Source: Marinobacter piscis
GTDB taxonomy: Bacteria > Pseudomonadota > Gammaproteobacteria > Pseudomonadales > Oleiphilaceae
Assembly: GCF_007671655.1 (NCBI RefSeq)
Contig: NZ_VCGX01000003.1
Coordinates: forward strand, 248,001-312,000
Direction: 5' to 3'
DNA length: 64,000 nt
Each line of letters opens with the position of its first letter. The stretch's first letter is position 1. This document shows, piece after piece, positions 35,961 to 44,335 of the stretch. Below the pieces are notes generated by a model that was not told where the DNA came from, did not search any database, and worked only from the letters and a program-made list of their open reading frames with translations. Made by a program: the position numbers and the translations under genes.

Positions 35961-36374
35961 CTAAGCCGGAGTTTGTTGTTTTTTCTTTTTCTGAATGTCA
36001 GCGAGTGCGTCTTTGCAGCGAGCTTCTGCTGTGTCTATTTCCATCTCTGCCATGGCAATGTCTTTTTTCTGCTGTTCCAGGTGCGCCCGTTTTTCGCTCA
36101 GGATCGTCAGCATTTTCAGCAGTTGTTTTTCATTGCCCGTCAGTGTCTCGTCCCAAAGGTCAAACAGCTCTTTGGTTTCCGCCAGTGAAAACCCCATACG
36201 TTTGCCGCGAAGGATCAGCTTCAGGCGTACTCTGTCTTTAGTGCTGAAGATCCGGGTCTGTCCGCGTCTTGTGGGCTTAAGCAGTCCCTGATCTTCATAG
36301 AAGCGGATGCTTCTGGTTGTAACGTCGAACTCGTTGGAGAGCTCGCCGATGCTGAATGTTCTTTTCTCTTTCAT
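35961..36374 (-). CDS. liuR: MerR-family regulator of leucine/isovalerate catabolism
   Basis: A 137-residue MerR-type regulator: the winged-helix [20 protein letters not shown] and [20 protein letters not shown] at the N terminus, then a dimerising coiled coil (about 75-125) and a Lys-rich tail. It has no metal-binding Cys cluster, fitting an acyl-CoA-type ligand. It is the first gene of the liu operon and a 16-bp palindrome lies 34 nt upstream, so it should control itself and the operon. The ATG at 36374 is preceded by AAGGA; a TTG at 36395 is rejected. Confidence 0.93.
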   Translation of the reverse strand: MKEKRTFSIGELSNEFDVTTRSIRFYEDQGLLKPTRRGQTRIFSTKDRVRLKLILRGKRMGFSLAETKELFDLWDETLTGNEKQLLKMLTILSEKRAHLEQQKKDIAMAEMEIDTAEARCKDALADIQKKKKQQTPA

Positions 36375-36407
36375 GTTGATGTCCTTTTTAATCAAGGTTA
36401 GATGAAG

Positions 36408-36423
36408 TTTACGTAAACGTAAA
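36408..36423. promoter_or_regulatory. Predicted LiuR operator of the liu operon
   Basis: TTTACGTAAACGTAAA is a 16-bp palindrome (central two bases aside) 34 nt before the liuR start. The same pattern recurs at 24700 and 41035. This is the presumed autoregulatory site. Confidence 0.85.
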
Positions 36424-36562
36424 GGGTGTTTTAGGGACGATTAATTGAGGTTGGAGTATGCAAAATGAAAGTGGTTGCGTGCCAGAGGTGCCATGAATTG
36501 TAACAAACGCGATGTAATGGCCGGGCGGAGAATAAGGAAGGGAGCGGATTAAATCTGGGGAT

Positions 36563-36600
36563 GCCGGCTCACCTTACATCGGTGCAAAGCGTGAGCCGGT
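36563..36600 (-). terminator. Possible hairpin terminator after the acyl-CoA synthetase gene
   Basis: CCGGCTCAC (36564-36572) pairs with GTGAGCCGG (36591-36599), with an extra G-T pair and an 18-nt loop. It follows the stop at 36613 on the minus strand. No T-tract is seen, so efficiency is uncertain. Confidence 0.4.
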
Positions 36601-36612
36601 TCTTCTGGATAC

Positions 36613-38214
36613 TCAGGACAGATCTTCTCTGAGTTGTCGTTTCAGTAGTTTGCCGGCGGTGTTTTTGGGTAATTCTTCAGCAAAGTGAATGTGTTTTGGC
36701 AGCTTGAAGTTCGCCAGTTTTTCACGCGCATGGTCCATCAGAGCGGCGGAGTCTTCAGTATAGCCGTCTTTGAGAACGACAACAGCGCAGATGGCTTCAA
36801 TCCATTTCTCATCGGGCACGCCGATAACCGCGACTTCTGCTACAGATTCGTGCTGATAGAGAGCTTCTTCCACGTCTCGGCTGGCAACCAGCACGCCGCC
36901 GGTATTCACAACGTCTTTGATGCGGTCAACTATGTAAATGTAGCCTGCTTCATCCTGGTAGCCCAGGTCACCGGAGTGAAACCAGCCGTTTTTGAAGGCC
37001 TCGTCGGTAGCTTCAGGTTTGGCCCAGTATCCGACCATCAGTTGTGGTGAGCGATGAACCAGTTCGCCCTGGTCCCCGGGCTGGCACTCTTTTCCGGTAA
37101 CCGGGTCGACAATACGGGTCATAACGGTTTGCATGGGGCGGCCGGCGGAGGAGGGGCGCTCAGAATGTTCTTCCGGTAGCAGGACAGTTGCCAGAGGCGC
37201 CATTTCACTTTGGCCATAGCAGTTGTACAGCCCCGCCCCAGGCAGTTTTCTGCCAAGCTCCTTGACCACCTGTTCGGGCATGATAGAGGCACCATAGTAC
37301 AGCTTGTCCATATGCTGCAGTTTGTCCGGGTTGAACTGCGGATGGTGTAGCAGGGCAATCCAGACGGTTGGCGGGGCAAAAAACGCATTCAGCTGTTCAC
37401 TTTCCAGTAACCCCAGTATCGCATCCGGTGTGGGCGTGTTGATAATACGGCTGTAGCTGCCGCTGAGCAGCATAGGCATGGTAAATACGTGCATCTGTGC
37501 AGAGTGGTATAAAGGCAGTGCTGCCAGTGAGCGGTCGCCAGCGCGGATGTTCAGATGGTACTGGCAGGCACCATAGTGTGTCATCAGCGAGCGGTGGGTA
37601 TGCATGGCCCCTTTGGGGTCTGAGGTGGTGCCGGATGTATAGAGAATCTGCACTACGTCTGTGTCGGAAAGCTCCACATCAGGTGGCGTGTCGTTTCCGG
37701 CCGTGAGGGCAAGCTGCAAGGCATCACAGGGGCTTTCGTCACGCTTGTCTGAGCTGTCATGTCCCCGGTGAAGAGTGCCGTAAATGCTCACTTCGACGGT
37801 TGTCTGCACCACATCGATTTGCGGCTGCAGATCTGTGTCAAAAAACAGAGCTTTGCAACCGGATTGTTCAAGTATATAGGTAAGCTCCTGACCTATCAGC
37901 GCATAATTAACCGGCACATGAATCAATCCTGCTTTTGTGCAGGCAAGCCAGAGCAGTAGATAGGCATCTGAGTTTTTACCATAAGCACCAACACGGTCTC
38001 CCTTTGCCAGTCCAAGCCCGATCAGTTGGTGAGCCAGGCGGTTTGAGGCCAGGTGAAGCTCTGAATATGTCCAGGCGCGCTTATCAAATGCCAGCGCGGT
38101 TCGGGTGCCGTGGGTGCTTGCAGAGCGAGCAAGCGCATCGCCTATGGTGTTGCGCAGGGCCCGGTGAATGCCCGCGGGTAGCTGGCCAGTGGCTGTGGTT
38201 TGAGAGTCTGTCAT
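36613..38214 (-). CDS. Acyl-CoA synthetase (AMP-forming, class I)
   Basis: A 533-residue adenylate-forming enzyme. P-loop ILYTSGTTSDPKGAMHTHRS, A5 motif YGQSEMAPLATV, GWFHSGDLGYQDEAGYIYIV and A10 KNTAGKLLKRQLRED with the catalytic Lys are present. The substrate is unknown; neighbours are BCAA and fatty-acid type enzymes. The frame is open further upstream, but ATG 38214 follows AGAGG at 8 nt and begins the conserved protein. A 19-bp palindrome (38305-38323) lies in its promoter. A MerR (liuR) gene follows and an AraC gene precedes it on the same strand. Confidence 0.88.
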   Translation of the reverse strand: MTDSQTTATGQLPAGIHRALRNTIGDALARSASTHGTRTALAFDKRAWTYSELHLASNRLAHQLIGLGLAKGDRVGAYGKNSDAYLLLWLACTKAGLIHVPVNYALIGQELTYILEQSGCKALFFDTDLQPQIDVVQTTVEVSIYGTLHRGHDSSDKRDESPCDALQLALTAGNDTPPDVELSDTDVVQILYTSGTTSDPKGAMHTHRSLMTHYGACQYHLNIRAGDRSLAALPLYHSAQMHVFTMPMLLSGSYSRIINTPTPDAILGLLESEQLNAFFAPPTVWIALLHHPQFNPDKLQHMDKLYYGASIMPEQVVKELGRKLPGAGLYNCYGQSEMAPLATVLLPEEHSERPSSAGRPMQTVMTRIVDPVTGKECQPGDQGELVHRSPQLMVGYWAKPEATDEAFKNGWFHSGDLGYQDEAGYIYIVDRIKDVVNTGGVLVASRDVEEALYQHESVAEVAVIGVPDEKWIEAICAVVVLKDGYTEDSAALMDHAREKLANFKLPKHIHFAEELPKNTAGKLLKRQLREDLS

Positions 38215-38304
38215 GCAAGTACCTCTTTTACTGTTTTTATATTGGGCTGGTGGCATTAACTCAAAGAAAAGGGTGTGTCGGGAATGATCTGTCAGGTCGA
38301 AAAA

Positions 38305-38323
38305 ATTGACCTGATCGGTCAAT
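38305..38323. promoter_or_regulatory. TetR-type palindromic operator candidate
   Basis: ATTGACCTGATCGGTCAAT: 7-bp perfect arms around a 5-nt centre, 91 nt before the acyl-CoA synthetase ATG and just after the AraC stop at 38345. Arm length and spacing resemble TetR-family operators. No tetR gene is in the window. Confidence 0.5.
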
Positions 38324-38344
38324 CAGCTGTTCAGAGCCTGAATA

Positions 38345-39358
38345 TTATACTGACCACTGCGAAGGGCTTTTGCCAGTCCAGCGTTTAAAGGCCCGGCAAA
38401 ATGAAGCGGTTTCGGAAAAGCCCACACGCTCGCTGACGTCTGCCACACTGAGGTTTTCCGTACTCATAAGCTTTATGGCGTACTCCCGTCGTAATGACGT
38501 TTTAATGGCACGCAGAGACGTACCTTCCTGTTGTAGCCTGCGGCCGATGCTTCTGGGCGTCATATGCAATAACCGGGCGAGTTCATCCAGGCTGGGCATA
38601 TTGCTAAGGCCCCGGCTTGCCAGCAGGGCACGGACATGGTTGCGCAGACTGTCGTCGTTTACCGGTCTGTGCAGAATATAGGCCGGTGCTTCCTTAAGAA
38701 ATACGTCCAGCTCTGCTTCACTCCGGGTTATGGGCAACTGCAGATATTTTTCGTGCAGGTTGAAACCACATACAGGTTCGCCAAATCGTAATTCAGTCGG
38801 GAACATGGCACGGTACTCATTCACGTGCCGGGGCGCGGGGTAGCTGAATCGGGTTGTGGCGAAAGGGATCTGCTGGTCTACCAGCCAGCAGGCGAATCTT
38901 TGCCACATCAGAAGCAGGAACTCCTGCAGCAGGTGGTCTGTATCCTGGCTGTCATCTTCCAGGCTGAGGCGGAAAAATACCAGCTTACTGCTGTCACTTT
39001 CTTCCAGGCCTATGTCGACGTTGTTGCAGGCTACGCTATAAACCCGGGTACTCTTGCGTAATACCGCTCCGAGGGAGGCTGACCCCAGGCAGTAGTCTGC
39101 CATCAGCGCAAAGGTGCCATTTTTGCAGGGGCTGGTAGATAACCCCATGAACTCATCACGGGTTGTCCGCCACACATTTTTAATCAACAGGGTGAGCTGC
39201 TGCTCTGTAATCAGTTGTCCGGGGTTATTCAGCCACTCAACAGGGATTGCGGCACCTTCAAGCAGAGTGTTTTTGCTGAACCCCTGTCTTTCGGCGCCGC
39301 GAATTGAGGCTTGGAGGTAATGATTTGCAATGTGGGCTACAGATTGCGATTTGGGCAT
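38345..39358 (-). CDS. AraC family regulator, long N-terminal domain type
   Basis: A 337-residue regulator. The N-terminal ~200 residues form the arabinose-binding-like domain found in OruR/ArgR-type or fatty-acid-linked AraC proteins (for example FMGLSTSPCKNGTFALMADY, about 95). The C-terminal AraC HTH includes LDELARLLHMTPRSIGRRLQ and LSVADVSERVGFSETASFCR, ending KRWTGKSPSQWSV. It lies upstream of the acyl-CoA synthetase on the same strand (130-nt gap) and divergent from the thiolase. The inducer is unknown. Confidence 0.88.
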   Translation of the reverse strand: MPKSQSVAHIANHYLQASIRGAERQGFSKNTLLEGAAIPVEWLNNPGQLITEQQLTLLIKNVWRTTRDEFMGLSTSPCKNGTFALMADYCLGSASLGAVLRKSTRVYSVACNNVDIGLEESDSSKLVFFRLSLEDDSQDTDHLLQEFLLLMWQRFACWLVDQQIPFATTRFSYPAPRHVNEYRAMFPTELRFGEPVCGFNLHEKYLQLPITRSEAELDVFLKEAPAYILHRPVNDDSLRNHVRALLASRGLSNMPSLDELARLLHMTPRSIGRRLQQEGTSLRAIKTSLRREYAIKLMSTENLSVADVSERVGFSETASFCRAFKRWTGKSPSQWSV

Positions 39359-39489
39359 ATCTACAGTCGTTCAGGTGCATGTTGTGTCAATTTTTTCGGC
39401 TTGTACGGCCATTCCCGGTGAACAGGATAACCCTTTAAATGACTGGTTGCCTGAACAATCAGATTAATAGCGGGGTTACCCATGTCCGG

Positions 39490-39756
39490 ACACCAGGGAG
39501 ATGCTGTGGAGCTGTTTTTCCGATCTTGTGGTGCCTCATGAAACCCTTCTTGATGTGGGGCAGGCGGTGAGCGCAAGGGAAGAAGTGTTGGCACTGACTC
39601 TGGACTATGTGCCGCAGCGCCAGACGATCGGCCAGCGAATCGCAGATTTCCAGAGCACATGGTTTAAACTGGGCGGATGCATGGGTGCAGACAATTTATG
39701 CCGGCACATCTGAGATAATGAAAGAGGTGATTGCCCGCTCCATGCTGGGCAAATAG
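39490..39756 (+). pseudogene. Decayed acyl-CoA dehydrogenase remnant
   Basis: The 447-nt gap between the AraC gene and the thiolase contains three pieces of an acyl-CoA dehydrogenase in order. DAVELFF switches frame after one extra base near 39520 to DLVVPHETLL. Then comes TLDYVPQRQTIGQRIADFQS followed by TWFKLG. After a loss of ~65 codons, a different frame gives VQTIYAGTSEIMKEVIARSM-LGK and a TAG at 39754-39756. The end matches the gene at 41934 (YGGTSEVMKEIIARSVLG). So it is a frameshifted, internally deleted relic of a paralogue. The thiolase ATG is 50 nt further on. Confidence 0.82.
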
Positions 39757-39805
39757 ATGATCCGTTTTTTGAACCTTCACGATCTGAAACTTAGAGGACG
39801 TAATA

Positions 39806-40993
39806 ATGAAACTGACCGATGTCGTAATTCTTGATGGTGCCCGTACAGCCATTGGTGGCTTTGGTGGCAGTCTGAGTTCGTTAGGCCCGGCCGAGCTGGG
39901 TACCTGTGCGGCAAAAGAGGCGATCAGCCGCGCTGGCATTCCCGCCGAAGACATTGACCATTCCGTGTTCGGGCATATTATCCCCACCGGCCCGGCTGAT
40001 GCATACGTCGCCCGCCACATTGGTCTGAATTCGGGCCTGCAAAAAGGGTCTGCTGCTTTCAATGTTAACCGTCTGTGCGGTTCCGGGGTGCAGTCGGTTA
40101 TCAGTGCGGCGCAGATGATTCTGATGGGGGACAGTCAGATTGCACTGGCCGGGGGCACGGAGAGCATGAGCCAGGGGGCTTATGTGCTGCCGAACGTGCG
40201 TAAAGGACTGCGGATGGGGGATGGTAAAGCGGTTGATATGACCCTAGGCACCCTCAGCGATCCATTTGGCAGTGGTCATATGGGCATGACCGCCGAGCGT
40301 ATTGCCGAAAAGCATGGCCTGACCCGCGACGACCTGGATGCATTCTCGGCAGAAAGCCACCGCCGGGCAAGCCACGCCATTGAGAGCGGTTACTTCAAAG
40401 AGCAGATTGTGCCGGTAACGGTAAAGCAGGGGCGTAAGGAAGTCGTATTCGAGCAGGACGAACATGTGCGTGCAGGCACCACGACAGAAAGCCTGGCGGG
40501 CCTGAAACCGGCGTTCACCAAAGACGGTATTGTAACGCCGGGCAACGCCTCTGGCATTAACGACGGGGCTGCAGCCATGGTGCTGACCAGTGCGGCAGAA
40601 GCTGAAAAACGTGGCCTTAAAGCACGCGCACGCATTGTGGGTTATGCCTTTGCCGGAGTTGATCCCAGTGTGATGGGGCTGGGCCCGATTCCGGCTGTGC
40701 GTAGTGTACTGGAGCGGACAGGGCTGAGTATTGCAGACCTGGACGTTATTGAGTCTAACGAGGCCTTTGCAGCCCAGGCCCTGGCGGTCAGTAAGGAACT
40801 GGGCCTGCCGGCAGACAAGGTGAACCCCAACGGTGGCGCCGTCGCCATGGGGCACCCGGTCGGTGCCACCGGCTCCATACTGATTATTAAAGCCCTTGCC
40901 GAACTGGAGCGCACAGGCGGGCGCTACGGTCTTATCACCATGTGTATTGGTGGTGGCCAGGGTATCGCGCTGATTGTTGAAAGTGTCAGTTAA
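39806..40993 (+). CDS. Acetyl-CoA C-acetyltransferase (thiolase)
   Basis: A 395-residue thiolase. The nucleophile Cys is in NRLCGSGVQSVI (about residue 90), the His in GGAVAMGHPVGATGSI (about 350) and the second Cys in TMCIGGGQGIAL (about 381), all intact. The family interconverts acetoacetyl-CoA and two acetyl-CoA, or cleaves 3-ketoacyl-CoAs. Beside leucine and isoleucine catabolism it would process acetoacetyl-CoA. The acyl-CoA dehydrogenase pseudogene just upstream suggests a once larger operon. GAGGACG is seen about 9 nt before the ATG. Confidence 0.92.
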   Translation: MKLTDVVILDGARTAIGGFGGSLSSLGPAELGTCAAKEAISRAGIPAEDIDHSVFGHIIPTGPADAYVARHIGLNSGLQKGSAAFNVNRLCGSGVQSVISAAQMILMGDSQIALAGGTESMSQGAYVLPNVRKGLRMGDGKAVDMTLGTLSDPFGSGHMGMTAERIAEKHGLTRDDLDAFSAESHRRASHAIESGYFKEQIVPVTVKQGRKEVVFEQDEHVRAGTTTESLAGLKPAFTKDGIVTPGNASGINDGAAAMVLTSAAEAEKRGLKARARIVGYAFAGVDPSVMGLGPIPAVRSVLERTGLSIADLDVIESNEAFAAQALAVSKELGLPADKVNPNGGAVAMGHPVGATGSILIIKALAELERTGGRYGLITMCIGGGQGIALIVESVS

Positions 40994-41034
40994 TACCAGA
41001 GACTGATTTATTTCCATGGCTGAATTGGTTAAAG

Positions 41035-41050
41035 TTTACGTTAACGTAAA
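41035..41050. promoter_or_regulatory. Predicted LiuR operator of the isoleucine-type operon
   Basis: TTTACGTTAACGTAAA is a perfect 16-bp palindrome, 54 nt before the SDR gene start and 41 nt after the thiolase stop. It is the most symmetrical of the three sites in the window. Confidence 0.85.
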
Positions 41051-41104
41051 GGGTGGCGTGAGCCCGATTCAGCCAATAACAAAACTCAGATAAGGGGGAA
41101 ATCA

Positions 41105-41866
41105 ATGGAATTCAACAATATACCGGCCATCGTAACAGGTGGGGCCTCCGGGCTTGGCGAAGGTGCAGCACGGGCTTTGGCGGCTGCCGGCTGCAAAGTA
41201 GCCATTCTGGACCTGCAAAAAGAGCAGGGTGAGAAGGTGGCCGCGGACATTGGTGGCATTTTCCTGCACTGTGACGTGAGTTCCCCCGACAGTGCCGAAG
41301 CAGCACTGGCAGCAGCCCGTGAAGCCCATGGCCCGTGTGGCATTGCGGTTAACTGTGCCGGTATTGGTCCGGCCGCGAAGATTCTGGGACGCAACGGTGT
41401 TATGCCGCTGGAGAGTTTCAGCAAGGTAATTGAGGTAAATCTTATAGGTACCTTCAATATCCTGAGGCTTGTCGCTGCCGATATGGCGCAGCGTGAGCCC
41501 AACGCCGACGGCGAGCGTGGGGTCATTATCAATACTGCGTCGGTGGCGGCCTATGAAGGGCAGATTGGCCAGGCAGCCTACAGTGCTTCCAAGGGCGGCG
41601 TCGTTGCGCTGACCATACAGTCGGCGCGGGAGCTTGCCCGCGAGGGTATTCGCGTAAACACCATCGCCCCCGGCTTGTTCATGACACCCATGATGTCCGG
41701 TATGCCCCAGGAAGTTCAGGACAGCCTGGCGGCAACCTTGCCGTTTCCCAAGCGCCTGGGTAAGCCAGAGGAGTTTGGTCTGATGGTTGATCAGATGGTG
41801 CGGAACCCGATTCTCAACGGCGAAACTGTCCGGCTCGACAGTGCCTTGCGTATGGCCCCCAAGTGA
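41105..41866 (+). CDS. Short-chain dehydrogenase, 3-hydroxy-2-methylbutyryl-CoA dehydrogenase-like
   Basis: A 253-residue SDR of the HSD17B10/type II 3-hydroxyacyl-CoA dehydrogenase group. GGASGLGEGAARALAAAG is the cofactor motif, CDVSSPDS holds the Asp expected for NAD use, and the active-site YxxxK is in AYSASKGGVVALT, with the Ser about 13 residues before it in IINTASVAAYEG. APGLFMTPMM follows. It would oxidise 2-methyl-3-hydroxybutyryl-CoA in isoleucine breakdown. Its neighbours are an acyl-CoA dehydrogenase and a thiolase, completing the Ile sequence, and a LiuR box lies in front. Confidence 0.9.
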   Translation: MEFNNIPAIVTGGASGLGEGAARALAAAGCKVAILDLQKEQGEKVAADIGGIFLHCDVSSPDSAEAALAAAREAHGPCGIAVNCAGIGPAAKILGRNGVMPLESFSKVIEVNLIGTFNILRLVAADMAQREPNADGERGVIINTASVAAYEGQIGQAAYSASKGGVVALTIQSARELAREGIRVNTIAPGLFMTPMMSGMPQEVQDSLAATLPFPKRLGKPEEFGLMVDQMVRNPILNGETVRLDSALRMAPK

Positions 41867-41933
41867 TTTTATCGCCAGCCGGCCTCGTTCCGGAAATCAC
41901 TCAGATGCCATCAATGAAAAACAGGAGAGCGCA

Positions 41934-43085
41934 ATGACCAGCTCTGTAGACCAGGAAGAACTCGCGTTATTCCGGGCCTCAGTGATCAAGGCCCTGGAAA
42001 CCGAAGTTGCACCGCATTACGAGTCGTGGGAAAAAACCGGGCAGGTACCCCGCCAGCTTTGGAACACACTCGGTGATGCCGGCATGTTGTGTGTGGATAT
42101 CCCCGAGGAAAGTGGTGGCTGTGGTGCACCGTTCCAGTACTCCGTGGTTGTCGGGGAGGAGCTGGCCCGCATGGGTTATGGTGCACTTTCCACCAATGTG
42201 ATGGTGCATTCAGACATTGTCGCGCCTTACATCAGCCATCTGGGCAATGAAGCCCAGAAGCAGCAGTGGCTGCCAAAAATGGTATCGGGTGAAGCCGTGG
42301 GTGCGATTGCCATGACTGAGCCGGGTGCCGGCAGTGATCTGCAGGCCATGCGTACCAGTGCAGTGCGCGATGGTGATGACTACATCCTGAACGGCTCAAA
42401 AACCTTTATTACCAATGGGCAGCATGCCGATCTGGTGATTGTTGCGGCGAAAACCGACCCGGCGGCCGGCGCAAAAGGCATCAGCCTGTTTCTGGTCGAT
42501 ACCCGTTTGCCGGGGTTCAGCAGAGGCCGGAACCTGGACAAGATAGGGCAGCACAGTGGCGATACATCCGAATTGTTCTTCTCTGACATGCGTGTGCCGG
42601 CATCCGCACTGGTGGGCGAGGAAGGTAAAGGGTTTGTGTATCTGATGCAGGAGCTGCCAAGGGAGCGGTTGGTGATTGGTGCTCTGGGGGTGGCAGCGGC
42701 ACGCGGTGCGCTGGACCTGACCATAGCCTACAGCCACGAACGGAAGCTGTTCGGGCAGACTTTGGCCCAGTTACAGAATACCCGTTTTGAGATTGCCCGG
42801 ATGGAAACCGATTACCAGGTAAACAAGGCGTTTGTCGCGCAGTGTGTCAGCCAGTACGAAGACGGCGAACTGGATGCGCCCACAGCATCTATGGCCAAGT
42901 ACAGCGCGACAGAAATGCAGTGCCGCGTCGCAGATGGCTGCCTGCAACTTTTTGGCGGGTATGGCTATACCACCGAGTACCCCATTTCCCGAGCGTTCAT
43001 GGACGCCCGTGTGCAGCGTATTTATGGCGGCACGTCGGAAGTCATGAAAGAAATTATTGCCCGCTCCGTACTGGGACGAGTCTGA
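41934..43085 (+). CDS. Acyl-CoA dehydrogenase (2-methylbutyryl-CoA type by context)
   Basis: A 383-residue acyl-CoA dehydrogenase. FAD and substrate segments IAMTEPGAGSDLQAMRTSA and YILNGSKTFITNGQHADLV are clear. The C-terminal loop reads QRIYGGTSEVMKE, so the usual Glu is Gly; the base is probably the Glu in LPRERLVIG, as in long-chain and isovaleryl-CoA enzymes. Placement between SDR and thiolase suggests oxidation of 2-methylbutyryl-CoA. The frame is open upstream into the SDR gene, but ATG 41934 has AGGAGA at the right distance and the family's normal N terminus. Confidence 0.9.
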   Translation: MTSSVDQEELALFRASVIKALETEVAPHYESWEKTGQVPRQLWNTLGDAGMLCVDIPEESGGCGAPFQYSVVVGEELARMGYGALSTNVMVHSDIVAPYISHLGNEAQKQQWLPKMVSGEAVGAIAMTEPGAGSDLQAMRTSAVRDGDDYILNGSKTFITNGQHADLVIVAAKTDPAAGAKGISLFLVDTRLPGFSRGRNLDKIGQHSGDTSELFFSDMRVPASALVGEEGKGFVYLMQELPRERLVIGALGVAAARGALDLTIAYSHERKLFGQTLAQLQNTRFEIARMETDYQVNKAFVAQCVSQYEDGELDAPTASMAKYSATEMQCRVADGCLQLFGGYGYTTEYPISRAFMDARVQRIYGGTSEVMKEIIARSVLGRV

Positions 43086-43103
43086 TATCAGTGAGGTTTG
43101 AAT

Positions 43104-44285
43104 ATGAGTGATAACAGCGTTGTGATTGCGGGTTCTGCCCGTACACCCATGGGCAGCATGATGGGAGCTTTGAGCTCTGTACGCTCGCCACAGCTGGGTG
43201 CAACCGCCATCAAGGCAGCGATTGAGCGTAGCGGGCTACAGCCTGTGGACATTGATGAAGTTGTCATGGGGTGCGTATTACCCGCAGGGTTGGGGCAGGC
43301 ACCGGCTCGTCAGGCTTCCCGTGCATCGGCTATTCCTGACAGTGCTGGCTGCACCACGGTGAACAAAATGTGCGGTTCGGGCATGCAAGCAGTAATTATG
43401 GCTCACGACCAGATTAAAGCGGGAACCAACAACATCATGATTGCCGGGGGCATGGAGAACATGAGCCAGGCGCCTTACCTGTTACCTAAAGCCCGCGGTG
43501 GCATGCGCATGGGGCATGGGCAGGTGATGGACAGTATGTTCCTCGATGGTCTTGAAGATGCCTACGAGGGTGGTCTGATGGGTGTGTTTGCTCAACAAAG
43601 TGCCGACGATTATAAAATTACCCGTGAACAGATGGATAACTTCGCCATTCAGTCCCTCGAACGTGCAAACGCAGCCATCAGCAATGGCTGGTTCGAGCCG
43701 GAAATCTGTGCCGTAACCGTGCCCGGCCGTGGTGGTGAAACCAGCGTCGATACAGATGAGCAGCCAGGAAACGCCCGCCCTGAGAAAATTCCCAACCTGA
43801 AACCGGCGTTCAAAAAAGACGGTTCGGTAACGGCAGCTAATGCCAGCTCCATCAGTGACGGTGCATCTGCTCTGGTACTGGCGTCGGCTGAAGAGGCTCA
43901 GGCCCGCAGTTTGAAAGCTCAGGCCAGGATTGTTGCCCACGCTACTCATGCCCAGTTGCCCGCAGAGTTTACCCTGGCACCTGTCGGAGCTATCGACAAG
44001 GTTCTGAAAAAGGCCGGCTGGAGCAAAGACGATGTAGATCTGTTCGAGATCAACGAAGCCTTCGCGGTCGTGTCTCTGCTGGCTATTAACGAGCTGGGCC
44101 TGGATGCGGAAAAAGTGAATGTGTACGGCGGAGCCTGTGCGCTGGGGCACCCCATTGGTTCCTCTGGCTCGCGAATTCTGGTGACCCTGATGAATGCCTT
44201 GCAGCAAAAAGGCCTGAAGCGGGGCGTTGCCGCGCTTTGCATCGGAGGTGGCGAAGCCACAGCGGTGGCTGTTGAACTGATGTGA
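43104..44285 (+). CDS. Thiolase (2-methylacetoacetyl-CoA thiolase-like)
   Basis: A 393-residue thiolase. NKMCGSGMQAVIM, ALGHPIGSSGSRILVTL and ALCIGGGEATAVAVE contain the Cys, His and Cys of the active site. It is the last gene of the LiuR-boxed operon and would split 2-methylacetoacetyl-CoA into acetyl-CoA and propionyl-CoA. ATG 43104 is 7 nt after GAGG; a TTG at 43098 is rejected. A strong hairpin follows 8 nt after the stop. Confidence 0.92.
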   Translation: MSDNSVVIAGSARTPMGSMMGALSSVRSPQLGATAIKAAIERSGLQPVDIDEVVMGCVLPAGLGQAPARQASRASAIPDSAGCTTVNKMCGSGMQAVIMAHDQIKAGTNNIMIAGGMENMSQAPYLLPKARGGMRMGHGQVMDSMFLDGLEDAYEGGLMGVFAQQSADDYKITREQMDNFAIQSLERANAAISNGWFEPEICAVTVPGRGGETSVDTDEQPGNARPEKIPNLKPAFKKDGSVTAANASSISDGASALVLASAEEAQARSLKAQARIVAHATHAQLPAEFTLAPVGAIDKVLKKAGWSKDDVDLFEINEAFAVVSLLAINELGLDAEKVNVYGGACALGHPIGSSGSRILVTLMNALQQKGLKRGVAALCIGGGEATAVAVELM

Positions 44286-44292
44286 TTGTATG

Positions 44293-44325
44293 GCCAGCAG
44301 GGCAGGTGCGATTTGCCCTGCTGGC
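44293..44325. terminator. Bidirectional terminator between the thiolase gene and ilvM
   Basis: GCCAGCAGGGCA and TGCCCTGCTGGC form a 12-bp perfect stem with a 9-nt loop between convergent stops at 44285 and 44336. Confidence 0.8.
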
Positions 44326-44335
44326 TCGGAAACAG

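Noticed and set aside
41787..41933. Upstream extension of the acyl-CoA dehydrogenase frame into the SDR gene
   Set aside because: The added residues have no family similarity and a well-placed AGGAGA marks ATG 41934.
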